Source: Stictocephala bisonia
Taxonomy: Eukaryota > Arthropoda > Insecta > Hemiptera > Membracidae
Reading direction: 5' to 3'
DNA length: 64,000 nt
Assembly: GCA_035578905.1 (NCBI GenBank)
Contig: JAQJVL010002672.1
Span: forward strand, 1-64,000
A program made the translations under genes and the position numbers. Below, in pieces: positions 23,301 to 35,300 of this stretch. The notes below the pieces were generated by a model. That model saw only the letters and a program-made list of their open reading frames with translations. It was not told where the DNA came from and did no database searches. The stretch's first letter is position 1. Each line of letters starts with the position of its first letter.

Positions 23301-26300
23301 TAGTACCAGGAAAGCCGATCTCCGATCGGGTTAGTGTCTCATCTGTAAAAATTTGGTTTTGTTATTAGTTGTTTGATTTTGTTATAAACACAATAATTAT
23401 CTCCCATTATGAAAATTATTAAAATATATTTGAAAATTTTTTCTAGAGATTATTTTATTGATAAATTCTATTGAAAAGGTTGTTAGAATGAATATACTTG
23501 TATATAAATAAAATCACAAAAATTTTTACAAAATAAGTATTATTTATTATTAAGAAACATAAAATATAATATATACAAATATATAAAAAAGTATTCAACA
23601 CAATTATTATGGAAAAGATTGATTCAATATTAAAGTTTTTCATTTACAAAATTAAAATCTAAAAATTCCAGAAATAAATCATATAAAACACAAGTAAATT
23701 GATTTTACTATTAAAAACTAATGTGCAAATTATCTAATGCTGAATCAAAAGCTTCTAAATTTTCAAGAAAAAAGTCTTCGTCTTGGTACAAATCAGGTTC
23801 GATATTATTATATGCGTTATTTAATACTTCAGTCCAGACAACATTTCGTGTGTAACCTTGAATTCGACTATTATTTTCTGCTGATAATAAAATTTTTAGA
23901 CTGTTTCTTCTCTTAACTCTTGAAAATGCTACGTAAAGCATACTGTGCATGAAAACTGGACTTCTTAAATCAACACCAACATACTCAAATGTTTGGCCTT
24001 GAGATTTATGAATTGTCATAGCAAATGCTGGTTTGACTGGAAATTGATGTCTTTGCATTGAGCCTCCCAACTGACTTTTGTTTGATTCAAGAGTTATTCT
24101 GGGAATATGTACTTCTTGTCCGGCATGTTCACCAGTTATAATTTTTCCTTTAATTATATTGTTGCATAACTGGGTAACAGTGAGTCTAACACCATTACAG
24201 AGACCTTCCCCAAGATCTAAATTTCTCAAAAGCATAATTATTGTGTTTCTTTTTAATTTTAGCTCATGTGGAGGTAAATCTGCAATTTCAATTGAATTTA
24301 GAAATTCAGGAGTAAATTGCAATGTATCTTCGGCTGGATCTTTTACTGAATCATAACTTTTATATTGCTTACTTTCACCCTCCAACTTTTCAATGATTTC
24401 AGCATTAATTTTGGCTACGTCCTTATTTAATGGTGCCAAGATTGCTCGGTCTTTCATATTTTCGCATTGTCTGTTAAGCAAGCAGTTGCCAAAAACTTCA
24501 TCAATTATATCACCATTTGAAATCATATCATTTGGAATTTTAATTTCATCCAACTCATTTTTTGGAAGTTCGCCATTCCCAACTTGTAGAAGATAATTAG
24601 CAAATTCCAGCTGTTCTGGATCGACACGCATATTTTCTGTTAGTGAAGAAAGTTTAAAATTATGCCATAAAGGGCTCTTTTTTATTGACAAATTCACAAG
24701 TTCGCTTCGATTAGCTCTTGGTTGAACTGGTAAACACTGTCGAAAGTCTCCTCCTAGAACTATAACTTTTCCTCCAAATGGTAAGTTTGGATTTGCTATA
24801 CTTCGTAGTAACTCATCTATATTTTGAAGTCCGTATTTAGGAAGCATAGGAGCTTCACCCATTAAAAAAATATCAATTTTTGCAAGCTCCCTAGCCTTAG
24901 CTGATCCAGGCTTTATATTGGAAACAGATTCTGCAGTTAAAGGTACTTTAAGACCACAAGTTTTATGGGATGTATGACCGTTTGGCAGAAGCATTGCTGC
25001 GATTCCTGTAAAAGCCATACACTTTACTTTATAATTTTTAGCTGAAAGAACATGATATAAAGTTTTATATATAAATGTTTTTCCAGTTCCTCCTGGCCCG
25101 TCAATAAAAAAGCATCTCTGCTGTAAATTATTATCAAGTGTATCTATTATGGAATCAACAACTTCAATTTGGTTGCCACGAAGTTGTCTTTTCATCTCTT
25201 CGCCAAGTGCAAAAGATTGATCAATATTAATTATGTCATCATTTATTTCATCGTAGCCATCAATATCATCCATTTGAAATCGATCTACCCAAAATTGAAA
25301 ATTTCGACCTTCCGTTGCTTGAGAATTGAGCTTATGAGCAATAATTCTGTAAGCTTTTAGAATAGCTTCATCAACAGAAGTACCATTTTCTCTGGCACGA
25401 TGAATAAAATCTTCAGCCAAATTTTCTTTAAATGTATCCCACAGGTTCTTCGGATTTTCAGGAGCACCAAATATTAATATTTGTGTAAAAAGAGTTCTCA
25501 TTGCTCTTGGCATTTTCGATAGTGCTGATTCTCGTAAGCCATCAATCCATTGTTTATCATCGTAAGTTAAACCTCTAGCTAAGCAAGCCTGTTTGTACGA
25601 ATTACATTTTACACCATTAACCATAAGCAGATTGTCAAAACTCAAAGCGTCGTTAACGTGATACAAAAATAAACGTAAAAAATACAACTCAGGTTATGCA
25701 ACAAATGGAACATTATGTATTCTACCAATAACTCGAATATTCCGTTGTCTTTCAACCCATTTACTTTCTTTTCTTTCCCATCGATAAAATTCTGGCATTT
25801 GCCAGTAGAAATAAAAACTATTATTTTCTGTATTGTCATTGTTTTCAATACGTTGTTTTTTTTAGCTTGGTTTGTTCGGAAGTAAGCTTCTAACATAGAA
25901 CCCTTTTGACCTATATCAAGTAAATCTTCTTGAGCTTGTTCAATATTTTGTACTCGATATTGACCAGGCAAATGGATATCCAGTCGCTGAACACAATGAC
26001 TTTTTTTTTGTATCTCATTCCCAAATAATCGCCAGCAAGCCTCAGGTAGAGCTATGCATCTACCTTGAATAAATTTATCTGCTTCATTATAATTTATAGT
26101 GGTTTGATTTTGGACTACTTTTAAAGCAGCGCAATCATGGCCTTTATAAATATATTTCTAAAGATACTTAACAGCCCAAATGCTTCCAACATATTCAACA
26201 TTTATGTGGCAGTTGAATTTTTTCAACAAGTATGAATTGTAAGGAGCAACATGGCGATTATCGGGAGTTATTTTTTGACCTTGAGCATCTTTACGATAAA

Positions 26301-29300
26301 TTGCTTCTTCATGAATCAAAAAAATCTCTATTATTTTGATCTAATTTAGGATCATACCTTCTTCTATACTTGGGCTTGCCATCGTCGATTAAAGAGGTTG
26401 TATCTTGGAATCCCATAGGAAATTTAAACCTACAAGTCATTCTACCGTTTTTATTAACCATGCATGATGCTTTTTGATTTTGTTCGCCACAAACTTGATG
26501 AATCATCCATTTCTTAACTAATTCTCGTAGTTCTGAATCGTCTTCTACGTCTGGTATTTCTGCTGAAACGAGATCATCTAGTTCTTCAGGATTGTGAATC
26601 TTATCTTCTTGCTTTAATATAATTAACAAATGCATATGAGGCAGCCCTCTTTTTTGAAATTCTACAGTATAAACGTAAGCAGCAACTTGCCCAAAAATTT
26701 GACTTTTATCTAAATCCTCAATTAACTCCGCAAATTTTAAATATGCTACCCTAGCAATTATGTCTGGTCTATCTTGAGCTAGTTGTTGCCAGTCACTACC
26801 ATTTTCATTCATTATCTTTATAGCTTCCTTAATTTCCGGCCAGTCCGGATTACAGGTCATGGTAATAAAGAAGTCAGGAGACCCGAATCTTCTAACCAGT
26901 GCCATAGCATCTTCAAAATGCTCAGAATAATATCTTCTAGAGCCAGGAAATGACGATGGAAGTATAATCTTTTCTCCCAAAACAGCATTATTTTTTGTGC
27001 CATCTCATTAAGATAATTTGTAACAGATGTATAACTGTCTGCAAGTATTTTCTTTTGATTCAACTTTATCCATTGAATTCTATCATATTCTATTCTAATG
27101 TAGGTATCTACAAGATACTGTTGAAACAAACGTCCACCAAAATGCAAAGCATTAAACTTAAGGTTACGTAAATCATATCCCCTTATGGTTTCGTCCAATG
27201 AAATACATTGTGTTAAATGAGGTCGAAAAGCAATTCTTTATCTTGCAAGTTCAAGTCTTGTTATGTGTCCTCTACTTGGATATCCTTCTCTCAGCAGCAT
27301 ACCCGGTGAAAAACCAAAAGTTCCTTTAGGAAAAAATAGTGGGTATGTTAAGGGTTCTGCGTGTTTATCAATATTTTTCATTATTTGCACTGATTTTCCT
27401 CGTTGTCTAATAATAAGTGGATTATCTGGAAAACTTTTATCAGCGTTCAAAGTAACGACGGCACATACTTCATTGCTTTGAGGAACATTGTATCTTGTTG
27501 GATCAAGTCCTTCTGGGCAAGTGAGTAAAAGCCTAACATTTGGTACTGGTATCTGTTGAAGAGCCGCTTCTCGTTCAGCTTGCTCTGCTACTTCTCTCAT
27601 CATCATATAACCTCGTGCAAAAGGATTTTCAGAACGAATGATTTCCTCTAATAATTCAAATAATGGCACACTAATACCATCATTTAGAGGATGGTTTCCT
27701 CGCTCCGTTATAGCTTCCTCTGAATCGAGAAAATACATTTGTCCATAAAGAGGTTTTTCAAAATTACCTTCTGGAGTTTGTGTTGGCTGTGCAGCTGCAT
27801 TTATTTTATGATATACCTGGCCGTTGGCAATATAAGTATATATTCCACGGTTATTTATTGTACGGTCATCATCGCACGAATAAGATGCCATTGCATACGA
27901 TAAGTTTAGATTTTTAATTCTTTGATGAAATTCAGGAGATAGGGATGTCTATGCGAAAAAAGTCTTGCTAATTCATTTGGAAAATCAGCACGTTGAATAT
28001 CAATTTTACCCTTTAAACAGCAATCCCCAAATGAGTTATTATTTCTATTACCTACACGTTCCTCAGGAAAATGTAACGCTCCACAATGCACGCACGCAAC
28101 ATTAAATTCTCCTAAACGGTGACAAGCAACGTCACTTTGAACAGCTAACTTGTAAGTAGGCTTCAACGAATTCGCTAACAAACGTCTTTGGCGACGAGCA
28201 TTCCGACGTCGCTGTTCTTCAAGACGCTGTTCCCTGCGAACATGGGTTTCAGCAGCTCGAATTTCATTTGCACGTATTCTTAAATTTTCTAATCGCTGAC
28301 TTCTTTGATCAGGAGTTTCTTCATTTCGTTGTTGACTATTTCTCTGACGCATTGCATTCAATCGCTGACTTCTATCTTCAGGAGTTTCCGCATTTCTTTG
28401 TTGGCTGTTTCTCTGTCGCATATCATCTAATCGCTGACTTCTTTCTTCAGGAGTTTCCGCATTTCTTTGTTGGCTGTTTCTCTGACGCATATCATTCAAC
28501 CGCTGACTTCGTTCTTCAGGAGTTTCCGCATTTCTTTGTTGATTAATTCTGTGACGCATTATATCCAACCGTTGACTCCTTTCTTCAGGAGTTTCTTCAT
28601 TTCTTCGTTGATTTTCTTTTTCGCGCATATTACTCAACCACTGACTTCTTTGCACACAAGTTTCTTGAGAGATTCGTTGAGTGACTCTTGAAAGATCATC
28701 ACTCAAACGTTGTTGACGCTCTTCTGCTGTTTCATTCAATTTTTTGTTACGTTCCCGATGAATTCTTTTTTCTTCTGATTCTTGACTCTGTGAATCATTT
28801 GTAATCCATAATAACTCCTATCAATCTATCTCTGCAAGCAACTTTCGCTTTACGCATTGGTCTAGCAGTAGCAGGAGTATCATTACTTTCTTGATTAAAA
28901 ATTGTTGTTTGGACGACATTATTAAATGTTACCCCCGAGGTTGATGGCAAATCGTAATTAAGAAAGTTGCTAGAAGTTTGTAAGGTATTTCCAGAATTAT
29001 TTGTAGAAGTTATTTGCAAAGTATTAATACAAGTCATAAGATTTGTTTCATTGTTTGAATCAAGATCTGTATTTTCAATTTCAGCTTCATAGCATGTTTC
29101 AGTATCTTGGGATTCATTTAAATTCGGTATTGGTGGCTCATTTTTATTAAAATTAAACTTGCGTCGTTTTGGAGGACGTCCGCCTGGCATCTAAGAAAAA
29201 GTTAAAATACACTGAACTGAAGTTATCAATGAACTGTAAATTTATCTTACTTGCTGTAATCCGGCTCGAAGGACCATAAATATGCGTTGCGGTGCGTTGA

Positions 29301-32300
29301 AATTATAATAAAAATGAAATAAAGTTCGAGAATAACTGAATTGTGTATATTAGACATAGGTAAGAAAAATACAATAATATTTGGTTTGTTTACATTTTAA
29401 CAGATTCAGAAAAACATGTGTTATTTAAAAAAATAAATTAAAATCATAACTCACATGTTGAAATAGTAAATAGTAAAAGTGTGTATAGTAAAATATTGTA
29501 GTAGGCGTGGCTAATATGTCTCCTATATTTTTATTGTGTACTTTTGGAATTGTGAAAACTCATAGAAAATGAGTTTTCTCAAAATTGTCACCAAATCCAT
29601 TGGATTCCTGAGGTAGAAAACCTTTTTATAGACAAAGTACAAAGAAAATCGGTAAAGCCGTTTTTGAAAAAAAAAAAAATGACTGGAAATAGGTTCATAT
29701 AAAGATACATACAATTCCTTGATCGTTTTTTAGTATAAGATAAACCATATCTAAAATTCCACACACCATAGCATGATTCCATACATGTTCAGTGGAAATG
29801 TTGTCCACTGTACGTGTATGTGTGGTGGGTGGGTCAATACCACTGTACGTGTATGGGTGGGCGGTTGGGTCATTACCACTGTACGTGTATGGGTGGGCGG
29901 GTATTTCAATACCACTGTACGTGTATGGGTGGACGGGTAGGTCAATACCACTATACGTGTATGGGTGGGCGGATGGGTCAATACCATTGTGCGTGTATGG
30001 GGACGGGGTTACCGTTTGGAACTATATTCATATTAAGTAATATAGATCCAAACGTAATATCTTGTGGCCGGATGTCGTTTGATTATTCTGTTTATCAGCA
30101 CTTTTCACGCCTGAATCATTTCTGATAATGAAAGCTATCTCCCCATTTAAGTCTAGAACCGGAACCGTAGAACCGAGATTTTTCCATCAAATTTCGATTG
30201 AGGTTCTTTTATCAACAACCGATAGAACTGACCCATCCCTAAGTGGGGAATTAGTAAAATCATGGTAAAATCAGGAAATAAAGGTCCATGGTAAAAAACT
30301 ATTTTCCGACTTGGTGTTTCAGTCAGTTGCTATTAAGTGCATGGTATAAGATTTGAATTCTTACTGAACTCATTCTTAAACCATTGAATAAGGTTCACGC
30401 TCAAGCCTTCATAGTGCATTTTTGAACTACTTATTGAGTTTTATTTTTTTGAGCTAAACTTAATAACAGTATTAGGTTAATAAATATGGTATATAATATG
30501 TCAAATTTATGTTTTATAAAATTATCTTCTTTCACAATATTGTGTGTTGTAAGGACATACAATTTTATTTACCCTCAATTAAACATATGAAGCAATTATA
30601 TATTGACTGGACCTATGCACCATAGTCTGCCTAAATATATTGTTAAATCAAGTATATTATATATAATATAATATATCCGAAAACTTATTTTCCATCTGAA
30701 GAAGTCAACTCTGTTCTTATACCAGTTTAAATATAGCTCTCAGTATAAAAAAGTAATGATACAACTGTAGGGAATTTAAAAAATCGTCACAGTTGTTGCA
30801 CTCTTATTGAAACAATGGTGTTATTCTAATCAATTATTGTAGTACAGAACAAATGTATATGAACAGATGTAGCTTATTCCAAAAATACCACAAAACTAAA
30901 AATGAATGCAGTCCATTACATGATTAATACATTTATTTATTTACGGATAACACCATTTGTACATACACATGCTAATAAATAGAACTAATCATCGATATAA
31001 TATCAGAATAGTCTATCTTTCCAACAAGTATTTCATGGGGAAAGATGGCCTCTGTTAGGTCATCTACTTGATACCAGGAGCACCAGACCAATATAATGAT
31101 TTTACATAAATTATATGCTATGTTAACTAATTTTAATGTTTTATTTACTGAGGCAAATTTAAGAACATTATGTCCTATTTTCACTTAACCTCATAAAGAA
31201 AAAAACATAAATTCATTAAGTATAAGCCTACCTAACTAGTTCATGCACATTTAATTCTGCTGAGCACAACATTTATTAAAGTTATAAAATAATTAATCTA
31301 CCGTACACAAATAAAAAAAATCTAGCCTAAAAGAACTTAAAATTAAGAAGAAATCAAAGTTGTATATCAACATGCCTAACATGCCTCAACATCAAGAAGC
31401 CTTGCAAATTATTTCTGAATCTACCATCAACAAACACACATAATATACTCAGCTCAACAATGACTTAGAATAAACAAAATTTTCCCATGAATCAGCCGAG
31501 AACTGAACCTCTGATATTATGGTATTGACACAAGTATTTATAAGTTTATCTGTTTAATGAGTGAATAATAATAATGCAAGGGCGGATCCAGAGGGGGGGC
31601 GCGAGGGGCGCACGCCCCCCCCTCGGTGGTCACAAATTCTAATTTTTGTTTGTTTATAAAAGATTTAAGCTTAAAGTAATAATATATTGTTCGTTAGTAA
31701 AGGGTGCTTTCATCGGCCACACTACTCGTAATTGGTACTGTCGGTGTTTCAAACATACATTTTGTACTTAAGATTGTAGCTTTAATTCGTGTATGAGTAG
31801 AGGGGAGGTGGTAACAGTGTGTGTGATGACTGGAAGTGGTGGGGGTTGCGCGCGCATGAGTAATCCTAGTCCGCCCGCCCCAACGATAGGCCTACACCAC
31901 ACCGCCTACTACGGCCACTCAGTTGATTCAGTGCGTACGTTCGTGACCATCGTGAAGTACCCTATCGCTTGTGTTTGATAGCTTTTTGAGTGTTAACAGA
32001 TTTTTGTGCAATATGGATCGTTATCTTGTTAAAAGACCAAAGTTAGACAGTGAAGTTCCTTCTTCAAATGTTGAGGTTTCCACCCAGCATGAGGTTACAG
32101 ACGTGCCGCAGCCACCACAATCAGCGCCATCATCCTCCAACTCACAAGTTAGTATCTCCGAAAACATGTGCTCTTTCGACATCGGGTCTCACATTAACAA
32201 CATGTCTAAGATGAGTGACCATACTAAGTATAGTATTTTTACTAATCATTGGAAGCCTAAAAAGGACTTTAAGTTTCCTACATCCTCTCATGTAAAACGA

Positions 32301-35300
32301 GGACGGGAAGAACAAAGAAAAGCTAATATTGGCCATTTTGAAAAGTATCCATGGTTAGTTTTTTCAGAAGCTAAGCAAGGGCTGTTTTGTAAATTTTGTG
32401 CAGTACTATGCCATCAAAAGTTAGTTGGAGGACAGCATACAGTTTCTTTAAAGAAATTAGTTACTGAACCTCTACAGAAATATGCTAAACTCTCAGGCAA
32501 GGACGGAGATTTAGAAAGTCACGCAGCAACACAATATCACAAAGATGCTGAAATTGACGCCAAACATTTTATATCTGTTTTTGAAAACCCTGAGGGAGAA
32601 ATTCTTAATTTGTTAAATGAAAATAGGAAGGCCCAAACCATGCAGAATCGTGCAAGGCTTGTGCCAATAATTAAAACTATTTTGTTGCATGGTAGGCAGA
32701 ACATACCCCTTAGAGGACATAGAGATGATGGCAGTTTGATTGAAGTTGGAGATGATCCAGTACAAAATGACGGCAATTTCAGGGCACTTTTGCGATTTAG
32801 AATAGACAGCGGGGATGTTCAGCTTGAAGATCATTTGAAGTCTGCAGGAGCAAACGCTACTTACATCAGCAAGACAACAGCTAACTTCCTTATAAAATGT
32901 TGTTCTGATGAAATTTTGGAAGTGATAACTCAACGAGTATCAGAAGCTAAATATTATAGCATAATATTTGACGAATCCACAGATGCGTCTCATACTTCTC
33001 AGCTAAGCCTTAGTTTACGTTACCTGTATAACAATGCTATAAGAGAAGACTTTGTAGGTTTTGTTGATCTCCACGATACGAACTATTCTGATCAAGAAGT
33101 TGAACCTGTTATCACGGGGGAGGTTTTAGGACAGTCTGTGCTGAAATTCATGCAACAGCTTGGTTTGAACATGAACAACTGTGTAGGGATCGGTTGTGAT
33201 GGATGCACTGTCAATATGTCTGACATGCGAGGAGCAGTGACAGAAATAAAAGAGATGGCCATAAATAGCACCTTATGTGGCTGCAGTAATCATGCATTGA
33301 ATTTGGCTATTTCAAAGTGCAATAAAGTCCAAAGCGTGAGAAATGCAGTAGGCACTGTAAAAGAGATTTCCAGATTTTTCACCTCCTCGGCCAAACGGAA
33401 CTCTATTTTGAAAAAAGTACTGGGACATCAAATGAGAGGATATTGTGAGACCCGTTGGGTAGAACGGCATGAATCAATTTTTGAGTTTACAGAAGACCTA
33501 ACAAAAATAGCCGAAGCACTTAAAATTGTCTCAAAGTGGAATGATAGCTCAACAGCAAGCAAAGGAAATTGCTTATTGTGCTCTATCTCCACTTGTGAGT
33601 TTATAATAACTATGCATTGTCTTAGTGATATAACGGATGCAACCTGTGTTCTTAGTAAATATCTTCAGTCAGAAACCATAGACTTGTGTTCAGCAAGAGA
33701 CAAAGTAATGCACACAATAAAAGTACTTCAGAATAAAAGGCAAAATCCTGATCAATTCTTTTCTCTGATTTTCAACACTGCTGAAAAGACTATGGAGTCT
33801 ATGGGCATAGAAGTTCGTATTCCAAGAATTGTGGGACAGCAAGTAAATAGACCAAACTACCCCTCAATGTCCAGTGACAGTCGGGAATGTACAATACAAC
33901 ATTGGAAAAAATCTGCATACATAACAATTCTGGATAACATTATTGCAGATATGACAGATAGATTTTCAAGCGATTCACTGGAGTGTTATATGCTGAACCT
34001 AACCGTTCCGACAAACTTGGACAAAATAGTGGATATGAAATCTAGTTTTGAGCCCATATGTATGAAGTATTGCAGTTTAGTATCATTGAACAAAAACACG
34101 ATGCTACTGAAACTTATGAACGAAGTATGCTCCCTCAAGAACATTCCTAATTATAATGAATTTAAAACTATAACTAAAGCAATGAAATGTTTTGAAGCAT
34201 TAAATGAAAACAGCTATCCTCTTCTAAGGGCTTTGGTACAAATTCTGCTTACTCTTCCAATTTCAATAGGTAAGTAATTTTTGTTTATACTATTTTTTCA
34301 AAATTATTTATTAGCAGATAATTTCTAAAACCAGTAAAACTAATAGTATTTTCTTAAATCGTGTGGTTGTTAGTAAAAAGTATTTTTTCATTGTTATGAA
34401 ACATTTAACCTTTTTTTGCCAATCTGTTAGAACTTATTGTTTTTACCAACAGCAACGGCAGAACGATCTTTTTCAACTCTGAGAAAATTGAAGTCATGGA
34501 TCAGAACAAGGATGGCAGAGGATAGGTTGACTGGACTCGCTCTGCTAAACGTGCACAGGGACATCGAAGTATGCCCCGAAAAAGTCATTAACAGATTTGC
34601 AAGCCAAAAAAACAGAAGGCTCGATTTTGTACTTTAAAGATAAAATTTTGTATTTTTACAACTTTTGTCAGATTATATACAGTTTATTGGAACTATTACA
34701 TTGCTTTCATTTATCACTTTAGCCTTTTTTTCATTAGTACAATAATAACATTTTATGTCAAATTACAGAGCTTTGACTACCAACATGAATCATACGTGTA
34801 AAAAAATCTCCCAAAATCTCAGACCGCCCCCCCCCCTCACAAAAATCCTGGATCCGCCCTTGTAATAATGAGTATATAATAAAGTTTGTAGGCCTATCTA
34901 AAATAACTTAATAATTTAAACATACACAATACATGTTATGTAAAGCAGCAGTGAGCATGGCTGTACCTTGGATGAGTGACTAGAGGGATACCGTACTTAG
35001 ACCTGGTCACTGGTGGTGGTTAGGAAGTTATTTTTAAGCCGTTGGTCCCTAGATTTTTTTGATACAGCAGGCTGAGCAAAACTCAACGCAGTATGTTCTA
35101 ATTTCCCCAAAAAATTATAATAAATTAAAAGATTTAGTTAATAAATATCCAACAACAGGTTTTAAAACTAAACTGTATAACTGGTTGCTCAAAAATACTT
35201 TTTATGAACTACCTAGCAGAGATTTTCAGTATTCAAAATATTAATTTCTAGATAGTCAATTTGTTCTATCTGGAAATTCTATGCTCTTGTATTCCATATT

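Larger units (their letters stand above)
23306..29300 (-). mobile_element. Helitron (autonomous type, decayed)
   Basis: The minus strand carries, in order, an N-terminal basic protein segment, a repeat-rich region, a HUH Rep nuclease and a Pif1-like helicase, the RepHel layout specific to Helitrons. A candidate 3' end on the minus strand is the hairpin CCGATC-GGA-GATCGG (plus 23315-23329), then CTTTC and CTGG, followed by T. This fits the hairpin-then-CTRR-T rule. The 5' end (expected to start TC) was not resolved and lies between 29190 and about 29530. Stops and frameshifts in several places show it is no longer autonomous. Confidence 0.85.

Noticed and set aside
24078..24596. Plus-strand frames opposite the Helitron helicase
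   Set aside because: Shadows of the real minus-strand helicase with its conserved motifs.
28268..28691. Plus-strand frames opposite the Helitron repeats
   Set aside because: Antisense shadows of the 69-bp coding repeat; no protein family resemblance.
29751..30125. Overlapping frames encoding 12-residue repeats
   Set aside because: The 36-bp minisatellite unit is a multiple of three, which keeps all frames open by chance.
31793..31978. 61-codon plus-strand frame before the hAT transposase
   Set aside because: Lies in the element's 5' region with no homology; the transposase start at 32013 explains the locus.
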